From Coptis chinensis (Eukaryota; Streptophyta; Magnoliopsida; Ranunculales; Ranunculaceae), in contig JADFTS010000116.1 of NCBI GenBank assembly GCA_015680905.1, positions 25,389 through 89,388 on the forward strand: a stretch of 64,000 nucleotides of DNA, in the 5' to 3' direction. This document shows positions 1-10,427 of the stretch, in pieces. Positions within the stretch are counted from its first letter, which is position 1. Every line of letters starts with the position of its first letter. A program made the position numbers and the translations under genes. The notes beneath the pieces are model-generated. The model was not told the DNA's origin. It did not search any database and was given only the letters and a program-made list of their open reading frames with translations.

Positions 1-1253
1 ACATAATATGCATATGGACACTCCTTCAGAAATAATGCCTGTAATCCATTCCATTGACCACGCATATTGCTAGCACCATCATAACTTTGACCTCTCATAT
101 TTATAATATGCAAATTATGGCGAGCAAGGATATTGCATATAGCTTCTTTCAAAGTTAAAGCGCAAGTGTCTTTAACACCAACAATACCAAGAAAATACTC
201 TCTAACAAAACCACCTCTATCAACAAATCTTAGGACAATATTCATTTGCTCCTTGTTTGAATTATCTTGTGTTTCATCAACAAGGACACAAAATTTTGCA
301 TCACTAATTTCCTCACGAATTCTCTCTCTCACTTTATCGGCATAAATATGCAAAAGTGTCTTTTGAATTGAATGTGAGGTATATGTGGCATTTCTCGGAG
401 CATCTTTTAATAATTCTGCAACCTTGTCACTCAACATCGCTGCAAATCCCAACACTCCCTTGAAATTTCCACCATTTTTCGACTTTTTGGACTCGTCATG
501 GCCTCTAAAAGAAATCCCTTGTAGTGCAAGAAATTGAATACACTGAAGAATAGCTTTGACTAGCAAACGGTTCTTAACAACCTCTTCTTTAGATAATGTA
601 TTTAACACATTATCCATATGTCGAGAAGGATTCATGAAATTTTCACAAGCTATCATCGCCAACCTATGAGGTGAGCATGGACCTCCTTCATGTTGCAAAA
701 AGGAACACTTCTTTCCATTATTAATTTTCTTCCAACATTTAAAACCTTCAACAATGAATGCAGGACGCTTCGGCGGATTTGTTTCAAATATAAAACATGG
801 AAAACAATAAGCTCTATCCGTATGGAGTGAGTACTCTAGCCAAGGAAAGAGTGTGAACCAAGAGGAGTTGAACCGGCGAGTTTGCTTTCCAAATATGGTG
901 GATGGGTACTCTTTCTCACTGAGTTCAAGTAACCAACACCCCTTTCCAAGAAAAGCTCGTCGAACATCATCTTGTTGATTAACCGGGTAATTATATATTG
1001 GAGTACGTTTACCCAGATCACGTTCAAATAAAGATGTGGAGTCAACTTCTTCAACACTAACTCTTTGGGCTTGAGGAGAAGGTTCAACTTGCTCAATTTC
1101 AACAACTTGAACTTGTGGAGGTTGGTCATCTCTATCAAGTCTTGAAATATCAAGACTAGATGTAGAAGTTACATCATTTCTTGGGGTGGCATCTTTGGGT
1201 TTAAAGAAGGAAAACATGGTTTTAATTTTCTTACGAGCTTGATGTTTAGACAT
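1..1253 (-). CDS. hAT-family transposase, TTF/DUF4371 type, C-terminus off window
   Basis: Starts at the ATG at 1253 and stays open for 417 codons to the window edge with no stop or frameshift. After an acidic, low-complexity N-terminus, residues 128-185 form a TTF-type zinc-finger region (FNSSWF, then CFPCF, then GFKCW). Residues 190-417 match DUF4371, the N-terminal half of the plant ZMYM1-like hAT transposase core, with FRGHDE near 249, LVDET near 324 and GQSYDGASNMRG near 388. The Asp residues in the last two motifs are candidate catalytic residues. The C-terminal hAT dimerisation region is outside the window. Such proteins cut and paste their own element; some have been domesticated, but the adjoining hAT terminus argues for a transposon gene. 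This is the only long undamaged transposon frame here. Confidence 0.88.
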   Translation of the reverse strand, partial: MSKHQARKKIKTMFSFFKPKDATPRNDVTSTSSLDISRLDRDDQPPQVQVVEIEQVEPSPQAQRVSVEEVDSTSLFERDLGKRTPIYNYPVNQQDDVRRAFLGKGCWLLELSEKEYPSTIFGKQTRRFNSSWFTLFPWLEYSLHTDRAYCFPCFIFETNPPKRPAFIVEGFKCWKKINNGKKCSFLQHEGGPCSPHRLAMIACENFMNPSRHMDNVLNTLSKEEVVKNRLLVKAILQCIQFLALQGISFRGHDESKKSKNGGNFKGVLGFAAMLSDKVAELLKDAPRNATYTSHSIQKTLLHIYADKVRERIREEISDAKFCVLVDETQDNSNKEQMNIVLRFVDRGGFVREYFLGIVGVKDTCALTLKEAICNILARHNLHIINMRGQSYDGASNMRGQWNGLQALFLKECPYAYY

Positions 1254-1649
1254 TCTTACAATCTTACCTAAGATAAATCATAATAATTTCGTAATCAATA
1301 GATTGCTCTATATTAAAAAACAAAAAAATATATCACAATAATAACTACAATAATATTCAACTAATTAAATAAGACCAAAAATTAAATGACAATATAATAT
1401 TCCAACATAAACTACAAGTTAACAATGCAATAAAGTAGAGAACACATTAGTATTTGAAAATTGGAAAACAAAAATGAAATAAAAAATATAGGCATAATGC
1501 AAAACAATTTACCTTAGTTAATGAATAGGGAATAAAATGATAAATGGATGCAGCGCGGAATTGGAACTGCTGACTACAGAAGAAGACAATAATAGAGAAT
1601 TTTTCTTTTGTGAACAGTAGAGCAAAAAGTGCTTTTGTTTTGACCTCTC

Positions 1650-1689
<40 letters not shown>

Positions 1690-1938
1690 CCTGTTTTACT
1701 TTTTGTTAGAATGTGAGGGATCGTGACTTTTGAGAAACCTGCGACTGGGCCAATGGGCTACTTTGTATTTTGTTTTACTTTTTTGTTTTTTCGATTTAAC
1801 TGTTTGTACTCAGTTGAGACTTGGGACTTCATTTTTGTTTTCGGTTTTCGCTATTGCCTACTGTTCATACTAATATTTTTTTTTTGGGGGAAGTTTGGGG
1901 TTGTAGCCCCGGTCAGCCCACCTATAGATCCGCCCCTG
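1..1938 (-). mobile_element. hAT transposon 1, 3' part beyond the window
   Basis: A class II element read on the minus strand. Its 5' end lies at 1938, where the minus strand begins CAGGGGCGGATCTATAG, a terminus close to the one seen in hAT transposon 2 (CAGTGGCGGATCTAT). The 8 bp outside it, 1939-1946 (GTCTTCAT), would be one copy of the target duplication; the partner lies off the left edge. From 1254 to 1938 there is no coding sequence, only AT-rich leader, a 39-bp poly-T run near 1651-1689 and the terminal repeat. The short plus-strand frame at 1723-1995 is T-rich and not credible. Confidence 0.8.
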
Positions 1939-1946
1939 GTCTTCAT

Positions 1947-2396
1947 TGTCAAGTTCAAAATACATAATCCTTTGTGTTTGTGTGTTCCAACTTGAGGGGG
2001 AGAATATGGAGATATGAAATAAAACGAGATTGGCTCAACAGCAAATTTAAGACATTCTTAAGTGTTCAAGTAGCAGTCATGCCTTTACTGCGAGAGTATT
2101 CAGCAGTGACATTGGTAGCAGCAACCAAGTAGTGCACATAAAGTCAATTGTATAGTTTGTAGTTTGCAATTCGACAACCATAGCAACAATGGAATGAGCA
2201 GCAGCCAAGAGCGGGCCATCAAATTGTTGTTATATATAGTTACAATTGCATAAGAGTTTTAGTATTCAGGTTTAAATCTCATCTAAAGTAGTTCTTTGCA
2301 AAAAGGGAGCAGCATTGATATTTCTTTGAGCAATATTTATTTCCGTAATCCAAACTGTAATATACATAGTTTGTATATTCACGGCTTGAGGGGGAG
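1947..2396. other. Non-coding, degenerate retrotransposon-like DNA
   Basis: No credible reading frame. Two copies of a CTTGAGGGGGAG polypurine motif, at about 1990-2002 and 2385-2396, resemble copia polypurine tracts. The stretch may be the decayed 3' untranslated end of a copia element. Confidence 0.35.
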
Positions 2397-2665
2397 TGTT
2401 AAGAAATAAATTAGTCGTAGGAAGAGATCTTTCCTACCACCCAAAATACACAATATAAGATCTTTCCTTAAACTGAAAATACAATATTATATTGTATCCC
2501 ACATATTCTATAAATTTGGGCAGGTATTATTTCCTTCCTATTTGGTAGGATGGTAATCAGCACCCACACCAATTGTAGTTTTAATCTCTTAGTAGTAGTC
2601 TACTTAGGCTAATTATGTTTATAATAATGTGAGTTTATCGCTATCTACTTGTTTTTGTCTATTAC
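2397..2665 (+). repeat. Copia-like LTR remnant
   Basis: Begins TGTTAAGAAATAA directly after the purine tract GAGGGGGAG, the usual junction between a copia polypurine tract and its 3' LTR. It contains a TATA-like TCTATAAATT near 2510 and may end at ATTACA (2665). The ends are not a perfect inverted repeat and no second LTR or target duplication was found, so the right boundary is uncertain. Confidence 0.4.
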
Positions 2666-3016
2666 AGATCTTGAAGCTGAATATGTGTATAAAGACATCA
2701 TTTTTACATGAAAAAATAGCTAAGATGATTGTTAAAGAAGTTCTACGGTTAAAGCCCAAGTTTCAAAGAGAAAACGTCTTTCAGATAACAGGCCCATAGA
2801 ACATAATTGAGAATTAATTTAGCTTCTAGTTTGGGTCGGCAGATAATTATGGCTTAAGGACAAACCGGGTTGACCACTGCTGAAAGACGATATTATCCTC
2901 ATTTAAGTTTTTATCAGTTAAATCAAAATCCCACGTGACTTTTCAATTTTGTTTTTGACCCTCAGCACACTCACATTTTATGTTAGGACTAACATAATAA
3001 ATTTCATTTATTTCAT
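2666..3016. other. Non-coding stretch left of hAT transposon 2
   Basis: I see no gene, RNA or clear repeat. The sequence at 3011-3024 continues into the locus right of the hAT element (12231 onward) and is part of its target site. Confidence 0.5.
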
Positions 3017-3024
3017 GTTGTACA
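3017..3024. repeat. Target-site duplication of hAT transposon 2, left copy
   Basis: GTTGTACA, immediately outside the left terminus. An identical octamer stands immediately outside the right terminus at 12231-12238. Eight base pairs is the standard hAT duplication length. Confidence 0.93.
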
Positions 3025-3085
3025 TAGTGGCGAAGCCAGGAAATTCATCCAAATAGGGCACCACATAATAACTACTAAATATTTC

Positions 3086-3122
<37 letters not shown>

Positions 3123-3222
3123 GACAAGATTAGAAGAATGAGTATAGATTGTTTATTTAGTAATAATATAAATGCAAAAAATATCAATTCACATACCTCC
3201 AATAACATAATAATTTTCACAA

Positions 3223-4398
3223 TTACCCTCGGCGAGTAGAAGGATGCCCTGAAGCTGAACGACCCATCTTTTGGAAGCGTTGAAGGATTGCTTCATCATA
3301 AACACAATCAAAAATGTCTTTTTCGATGTATGTAACCAAACAATCATTCAGCCAACCATCTCCCATTCAGTTGCGCAATCGGTTTTTTATGATGTGCATA
3401 GCAGAAAATGCTCTCTCCATAGTGGCAATAGCAACATGCAAATGGCAATGTCATTAGCAAAAACACTAACAGATAGACGATACTTTTCTTTATCTCTACC
3501 ATCTTCCTAACAAGATCACTGACTCCATTTAATTCTGAAAATCCATGGCTAGCACATTGATAATATAGTTATCTAGCTGATCATGAAGTATCATAAGAGT
3601 TTCAGGGGGAAAATCACTCGGATAAAATTCCACAAGTCGTATCAAACCTTTCTTATCAAATGCAACAAACAAATTACTTGGATTCAAGTATGCTACACAA
3701 AGAAGCAGTTCTGTATTCACTTTATCAAATCAACTGTTTAACTCAAGAAGCTGCCAGTCTATACATTTGTAGAATAAACCCACACGATAATAATGAAGGT
3801 TTGTTGTCTCTTCAGCATTACGTGGAGATCCCCCTCTTGCTACAAACTTGTCTTCCATGTTAGGGATGGTGATGATATTCTTAGTGCAAAAAGAAGATAC
3901 CTCGGTTATAAGAAGATCCCATCCGTTATCTCTCATAGTTTGCAATCGTTGTTTGGACACTTTAACAAGTGTCATTGCATTGACAATGTCTTGATCACTT
4001 TTTTGCAATGATTTTGACAAATCATTAGTAATTCCAAGAATCTTTTTCATCAAATGTAATAAGAAAATGAAATCAAAAGATTGCAATGATACCAGTAAAG
4101 TAGATGATTCTCCTCTTTGTTCTGGATTTAGACCATCTCCCACTACACGCTCAAGAACTTCAATAACTGAAGGAAAAAGGATAAGAAAGCAGACAAGAGT
4201 AGCATAATGCGACCACCCAACGTGTGTCTCCATGACGTTTCAAACAATCTCTTGATTGAGACCCTATCCAGTAGGAAGTTCACCATTTTCTACTACTTCA
4301 AGAACTTTTGTATTGTGGTTATCCATTAGAATTTCTCAACGTTTGCACAAGTCTGCACAAGTATTCACGGCACTAGAAACCAAGTTAAAGAACAAAGC
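3223..4398 (-). pseudogene. hAT transposon 2 transposase, C-terminal half
   Basis: On the minus strand the frame resumes left of the LINE with the helix that follows the DUF4371 core (HVALFFNLVSS), then the segment corresponding to TRWGSHYATL, here degraded to THVGWSHYATL near 4225. A long alpha-helical central region follows. It ends with the hAT C-terminal dimerisation region, seen as RAFSAMHIIKNRL near 3420, followed by a stop codon inside the motif and then MGDGWLNDCLV. The natural stop is at 3223-3225. At least three in-frame stops and frameshifts are visible, so it is inactive. Together with 10428-11624 it forms one gene. Confidence 0.85.
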
Positions 4399-4412
4399 AA
4401 CATGGGTAATGT
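4399..4412. repeat. LINE target-site duplication, left copy
   Basis: AACATGGGTAATGT, repeated exactly at 10414-10427 directly after the LINE poly-A tail. The length and the poly-A neighbour are typical of target-primed reverse transcription. Confidence 0.93.
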
Positions 4413-4870
4413 CAGAAAAAAAAATCTCTAATTAACACAAACTTTCAATGGGGACCAAAAGCTTGGAACCCGGAGGTGACATAACTTAAACAGCTTAAGT
4501 GATCCAGTGCCCATTTTTTTGCCGCTTTTAGTAACAAAACAAAGAGGGCGATAGCTTCTTATCTTTAAACCTTTAGGCTTCTTTCTGTTTTAGGAAATTC
4601 TTGCCAAAGATTATTCTTGTCAAGGACTCCTCCTCCTCTTGTTTTCATTGACTGATCTTCCCCGGTGAAATCCTTCACTGCTTGAGCGTGTGAGTTCGGG
4701 AAAGATTTCTTGGTAGCTGTCTTTTGTGGTAAAATCCTCCACCGAAGTTACAAAGGTGAGTTTGCTTAAGATAGCTAACTTCTATTCTGGTAAAATCCTT
4801 CACTGAGAACAGTGCAAGTTCAGAGTAGGTATACATAAGCTTGGGACGCTATTCTCTTGCACTCATCAGC
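4413..4870 (+). promoter_or_regulatory. LINE 5' UTR with three spaced repeats
   Basis: A 17-base motif close to GGTAAAATCCTTCACTG occurs at 4664-4680, 4728-4744 and 4789-4805, spaced 64 and 61 bp. Monomer-like 5' UTR repeats often carry the internal promoter of LINEs; that role is inferred here. No coding sequence precedes the ATG at 4871. Confidence 0.5.
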
Positions 4871-6005
4871 ATGGCTTCATCTAGCAACCCGCAACAGTCA
4901 TCCACCCAGAACCGACAAGCTGGAAGTCGCCCAACTTCATGGAGTGCCCTGTTTAATAGAAATGGGAGTCAACAAGATGCGACTGTAGCACTTAAAGCCT
5001 TCACACCAGTCCTAGTAAATGGAGTTGCACAATTCCCTCAGGACTTGATAGAACAAGGTATTCAACGTCAAATGGTGCTGGAAGAAGGACCAGTGTTTAT
5101 AGCTGGGAAAGTGTTTGTAGTTAAGCCTTGGACAGTGGAGGTGGATAGCTACAGAAACAAGGTTGCCTCGGCACCGGTCTGGGTTAAGTTGATGGATGTT
5201 CCTAAGGAAATGTGGACGTTTGATGGGTTGTCCTATATATCTCGCGAGCCTAGTCGAAGGAACACCTATGTTTATGGATGCGGCTACTGCACAATGGAAA
5301 AGGCTTTCATTTGCGAGGTTTTGCATTGAATTCCCTGTGAATCATAAGTATAAGGAGGTACTAACAGTGCAAGCAGGTACTCGAGAGGTTGTAATCCCAC
5401 TAGAATACCCATGGAGGCCAGTTTCCTACTCAAAATGTAATCGGTTTGGGCACTTAGAAGACAAATGTCGTGGAAGAAATGTTCGAGCTTGGAGAAGACG
5501 AAATACTCAGCATAGCAGCCAGTCACAAGCTAATGCAGATACTACTATGCATGAGTGTGCTCATGAAGGTGATACCTCGAGGGAGCTGACAGTAGAGGAA
5601 GGAGAGGTGGCCGAGGGAGAAAGAGTGGTGGCTATTGCTCCTGTAGAGGTGAGCTTGACGGATGGTATTGGTAGCAGGGCAATAGTCCCATATGAGGGTG
5701 GTACTCAAGATGTTAGTGAAGGAACTGAGGAGCTAAATGTTGGAGTGTTAAACTCTTTCACCTTTGGAGCTGATGTCGGACTAGAGGCAAACATAGTGGA
5801 TCGCTTAGTTGAGACCATCTCGAGACAGGATGCACCAAATGGGTTCGAAACCCGAGAGGCAGCTCCATTGGATGTTAGTGGAGGTAGCTTTGCCATCCTC
5901 CAAAACACACGCCAGAAGATAATGAACATAGTACGGCGTGATCATCCATTGTGGAAACCCCAACTCTTCAAAGAACCTGCGGTTCGGGATGAGCAAGTGG
6001 TGTAA
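4871..6005 (+). pseudogene. LINE ORF1, gag-like DUF4283 protein with zinc knuckle
   Basis: Starts at MASSSNPQQ (4871). A DUF4283-type nucleic-acid-binding domain runs from about residue 50 (VALKAFTPVLVNG) through VFVVKPWT and VWVKLMDVP. A frameshift near 5236-5242 moves the frame to IYLASLVEGTP, so the domain is split between two frames. A zinc knuckle follows at about 5428-5472, reading YSKCNRFGHLEDKC; the first Cys of the expected CX2C is a Tyr, a TGC to TAC type change. The tail is acidic and ends at TAA 6003-6005. ORF1 proteins bind LINE RNA and form the RNP. Both the frameshift and the lost Cys argue against function. Confidence 0.85.
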
Positions 6006-6221
6006 TGGCAACAATGTTGGAAGAAGGCATCATTGAGGATGACCTTTCTCGAACTAGAAACGGAGCTCTTTAATGACGAAAGCAGCCACAACAAGCGGCC
6101 TCTGCAGAAATTTCGTGCTTCCCCTTCAAGTTATAACACGGTCAAGCAAGCCAAAGACCCGGAAGAATGGAAAGGGAAAGAATAAGGGCTCGAGTAGGAA
6201 AGGGAAACACAAACAATAGTA

Positions 6222-7184
6222 ATGACAAAGATAGCTATTTGGAATGTGCGAGGTCTTAACGACAATAATAAAGCTAGATTTATGAATAAATTTAGAAATG
6301 AGAATAAATTGTGTATTTTTGGTATGTTGGAAACAAAAGTCAAGATTGAGAAGTTTCAGGCTATCAGCAGCCTCTGTTGCCCTTCATGGGCCTTTGTTCA
6401 CAACTATACGAGTAATCCAAGTGGTCGAGTATGGATATCATGGGATCCGGGCATTATTTCGTTGATGAAAATTATGGAAACGGAGCAGCTAATTCACTGC
6501 AAGGTGGAGCTGTTACCTATAATGCAATCGTTCTTCTTAACTGTGGTATATGCTAGCAACTCAAGTGCTGACAGATTGAGGTTATGGGGAGATATTTGTT
6601 CTATTCACTCGGGACTTCAGGGGGAGTGGTGTGTGGCAGGGGACTTTAACAATGTCTTATACTCCTTTGAACGTATTGGAGGGGAGGCGGTGCATGCCAG
6701 GGAGACAGGGCCTTTTTCGGACTGCCTAGTCCAAGCTGAACTGTATGATATTAAAGCTTCAGGGGGATTCTACACTTGGACTAACTTTGCCAGGAAGTGG
6801 TCTAAGATAGATGGGTGCTTGGTAAACATCTCTTGGAGCTCGTCTTTTCCTTTCTCATTTGCTGATTTTTTGCCCCCAGGCACGTCTGACCACTCACCCA
6901 TTATTATCGCTATATTGAATATTGCCTCTATAAGTCCCCCTTTCAGGTTCAGCAACTTTTGGGTTCTACATCCTGATTTTTTGGGCACGTTGCTGGCAAG
7001 CTGGAATGAAGCAGTGTTTGGGTGCCCCATGTTCGTCCTCACCCAAAAACTGAAGAATCTAAAGAGTAAGCTAAAAGGGTGGGCAAAATTCTTCCGCTCG
7101 AATTATCTAAGAAGACGGCGAGAAGGAAAGAGCTCAAGAGCATCCAGAAAGAGCAACAAAGCAATCCAGAGGATAGACTGTTAA
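6222..7184 (+). pseudogene. LINE ORF2, endonuclease domain
   Basis: Start of ORF2. The apurinic endonuclease-like domain shows IWNVRGLN near residue 6, LETKV near 37, AGDFNN near 141, KIDGCLV and SDHSPI. These correspond to the Asn, Glu, Asp and His residues of the EEP fold that nick the target DNA. The usual RID(R)xLV motif has Gly after Asp. A frameshift near 7080 moves the frame into the segment that continues to 7546. It lies 217 nt after ORF1, as expected for a dicistronic LINE. Confidence 0.87.
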
Positions 7185-8866
7185 GCATACGGGAGAAGGA
7201 AGCCAGAACCACTCTTTGTCAGCTTATTATCATGGAAGGGGAGGACCTCCGACATAGAACAAAATGTGATTGGATGAAGTACGGGGATAAATGCACTGAA
7301 TTTTTCCACAAGACGCTCAAAGAGAGAAAAGGCAGGAATCTTATATGGGCTATTCAGGACTCTACTGGAATTATGAGGGAGGGACAGGTGGGAGTATCAG
7401 AAGCATTTGTAGATTATTACAAAGGGTTGTTGGGGCAAGCAGCCCCGGTTCTATGTGATGCGGCAAGTATGGAGGAGCTCCACTTCCCAAGAGTGCTCAC
7501 TACACACGGCCGGCGAACTTATGGTCTTTTTTTTTTTAAGGCGTAAGTACAACTAGCTTTGTTTGAGATGGATGATAATAAGGCCCCAGGGCCTGATGGG
7601 TTCAATGCATACTTTTTCAAAAAGAACTGGCAGCATGTGAAGACGGAGTTTGTTAAAGTTGTTACTTCGGTGTTTGCAATGAGGACAATTAATAGAGGAG
7701 TCAATTAAACTCACATCAGTCTCATCCCTAAATGTGCAACTCCCTCCAAAGTAGAAGAATTCTGACCTATTGCCTGTTGCAATGTCATCAATAAGTGTGT
7801 ATCTAAGCTCCTCACGAATCGAATGAAGCCGTATATGCCTGACATCATCTCCAAGCAACAATCGGCCTTCATCCCTGGCAGATCGATCCAAGACAACCTC
7901 CTGTTGGCTCATGAGCTTATCAGAAGCTATAATCGGGCACACGGGACTAAAAGGTGCTCAATCAAGATTGATATAACCAAAGCATATGATACAGTCAGCT
8001 GGCAGACTATTGAGAAAGTAATGGCGAGATTCAGATTCCATGAGAAGTTCATTGAGTGGACAAAGATGTGCTATTCCTCACCTTTCTATTCTATTATAGT
8101 TAACGGTGCACCACAGGGCTACTTTGCTGGCTGTAGAGGTCTCCGACAAGGGGATCCTATATCACCGTATTTGTTTGTCCTTGTCATGGAGGTACTTGGT
8201 GGAATGCTGAATCGGAGTGTGATGGCGAAAGAAATTTCTTACCACTCTAAATGTAAGAAACTCGACATTACGCATCTGTGTTTTGCTGATGATGTCTTGG
8301 TGTTCTGTAAAGGGGATGAAAAGACAAATGAGGCGAAGAAGAAGACTATTGATGATTTCTCTGCGTGCACTGGTCTGAAGCTAAGTAGACAGAAGACGAC
8401 ACTCCTTGCTGGCAGTATGAGTAATCACGAGGCACAGGAATTGGCGGATATTTTGGAAGTGCATGCGGTGTGCCCCCAGAACTTACCTAGGATTGCCTCT
8501 CACCGCAGCAAAGAATGGGTATTAAAGAATGCTTGCCACTGGACGGAAATGGTCACCAAGAAGATTTCTAATTGGAAGAACAAATTCGCTCTCTCATGCG
8601 GGAAGGCTCCAATTAATCCAATCTGTCCCTATCATCTCTTCATGTTTATGTTCTTGGGCTCGAGCGTTTGTGTTACCCAAAAGAACATTAGAGATATTGC
8701 TAAGCTTTGTAATAGTTTCCTATGGGCAGGGCCAGACATGACACCGAAGATGCACCATGCTAGCCACACTCTCACTAGAATGGATAAAGAACAGGGAAGA
8801 TTGGGCATTGTGGACCCTAGCATGTGGAACAAGGCAGCTTACTGTGGCCTGGTGAGCCAGCTATGA
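7079..8866 (+). pseudogene. LINE ORF2, reverse transcriptase domain
   Basis: The linker (7079-7546) is followed by the RT core. Motifs in order are DNKAPGPDGF near 7570, SAFIPGRSIQDN near 7863, KIDITKAYDTVSW near 7962, LRQGDPISPYLF near 8141 and the catalytic FADDV at 8282-8296, which is intact. Damage includes a frame change near 7540, TAA at about 7706 and a Trp-to-stop type TGA at about 7767 inside the usual FRPI region. After about 8460 the sequence departs from the usual order and may have a small deletion. It is read through to 8866. Confidence 0.87.
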
Positions 8867-8927
8867 GGACTCTTTATGGGTCAAATGGACAATTGAACAT
8901 CATGTCCGGAAGCAACACTTCTGGACA

Positions 8928-10355
8928 ATGGAGATCCCAGCTGACTGTTCATGGGTCTGGAGGAATGTACTAAAGCACCGCAAAGCCGCTCAGAAGTTTG
9001 TTAGGCATCAGATAGCGAGAGGCGAGCAAACATATGTATGGCATGACCCATGGTGCCATGACACTCCGCTCATCTTTTGGGATGAAGCAGTTCTACTGCT
9101 ACAGGTTCCTCACACTGCTTTGGTTGGTGATCTTATTGTTGATGGTAGGTGGAATCACATTGTTTCTAGTCTGCCTGATAGTGCACTGAAGAAGAAGATT
9201 GAAGGCACCGAAATTAATCACATGCTCTGGCAGGACCAGTCATCCGACAATCGACTTCTCTGTAGATTTTGATCAAATCAGCGCATATGTCCTTAAAAGC
9301 AGCTCGGACCAAAGAGTGAAATGGCATCGTGGTTTGGGGCAAGTTGGTTATACCGAAACACTCGTTTACTGGATGGCAGTTATTTTCGAATAGCTTACCA
9401 ACCCAAGACCGACTGGTTAAGAAGAAAATTATCCACCACTCTATGTGCGACTTTTGCAATGCTTCTAGGGAGCATTCCAAGCATCTCTTTTTACCGCCGT
9501 ATACAAAAGAGGTTTGGTCTAGTGTCAAAGGTTGGCTGGGTTTGAACACGCAAGTGAAGGCATCGACTGCTGAATGGTACAGCCTCCTCAGGATTTGTCG
9601 TTATGCCTCGCTTGAATCTGAGATTACTAGAGCAAAGAACCTCTGCCACAATATATGCCATCCGGAGAGAGGAACTTAAGGAAATTTCAGCGTGACGGCA
9701 CTCGAAGCGCCAGGTAGGTGCAAAGGTCAAGTCAGAGATGAAGACGTATCTACAAATCATGTTGACTGAAGTGCCTGGAACAGTAGCATCAAAGGTACTT
9801 CTGGACAGGATCGGTATCCAAGTGCAATACACAGTTCACGCTCCGGTGTGGTGCAAATGGTCCAAGCCGCAACCAGGGGATTTACTGGTCAACACGGATG
9901 GGTCAGTTTCAATTGACGCGAATGGGTATGGTGGTGTTATTCGAGATGAATTCGGTCCCGTCAAACTAGTGTTTACAGGGAACTCGACTAAAAGATCGGT
10001 TATCACCTAAGAGTTGCTAGCAGTTGAAGCTGGAATGAAGGGAGCAATCCAGATAGGAGCGAGGAGGATTTGTGTATGCTCAAACTCGAAGGGAGCAATA
10101 GGATCTATTACTGGAGAAGAGGAGCCGCCTTGGTACTGCCTCAACATAGTGGCTGCTATTGCATGTTTAAAGTTACACTTTGAATGGGTGGATTTTAAAC
10201 ATGTGTTCAGGGAATCAAACCGAGTTGCTGATTACTTCTCAAAGCTAAGCAAGGAACATGAGAATTCTATTTTGTATTTCCTACCTCCTTTAGACTATGA
10301 AATATCAGAAATGGTGAAGGAGGACGCACAAGGGAAAATGTATTTGAGAACATGA
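8928..10355 (+). pseudogene. LINE ORF2, zf-RVT and RNase H domains
   Basis: The piece at 8928-9272 resembles the region before zf-RVT. At 9329-9679 the zf-RVT signature appears (VIPKHSFTGWQ, then MCDFCNASREHSKHLF). From 9738 an RNase H follows, with VNTDGS as the first catalytic site, an in-frame TAA at 10008-10010 just before ELLAVEAG, and FRESNRVADYFSK near the end. The third catalytic position, usually an SDS-type motif, reads CSNSK, so the Asp appears replaced. Plant L1 elements are known to carry such an acquired RNase H. Stop and substitution both indicate inactivity. Confidence 0.85.
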
Positions 10356-10413
10356 GTTTCTTTTTCTTTAATGCAGGTCGAGGTCAGCCTAACCTTTAAA
10401 TGCTTCAAAAAAA

Positions 10414-10427
10414 AACATGGGTAATGT
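10414..10427. repeat. LINE target-site duplication, right copy
   Basis: AACATGGGTAATGT, identical to 4399-4412, directly following the LINE poly-A tail. Confidence 0.93.

Larger units (their letters stand above)
4413..10413 (+). mobile_element. Full-length L1-type plant LINE inside hAT transposon 2
   Basis: About 6.0 kb, ending in a run of A and flanked by a 14-bp target duplication. In order it holds a 5' UTR with a triplicated motif, ORF1 with DUF4283 and a zinc knuckle, and ORF2 with AP-type endonuclease, reverse transcriptase, zf-RVT and a C-terminal RNase H. This is the layout of plant L1-clade elements that carry an RNase H. Several stops and frameshifts make it inactive. Because it has a 5' UTR and ORF1, it is probably a near full-length insertion. 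Confidence 0.93.

Noticed and set aside
133-345. Plus-strand frame at the left edge
   Set aside because: Antisense shadow of the hAT transposase, which is open through the same bases with recognisable motifs.
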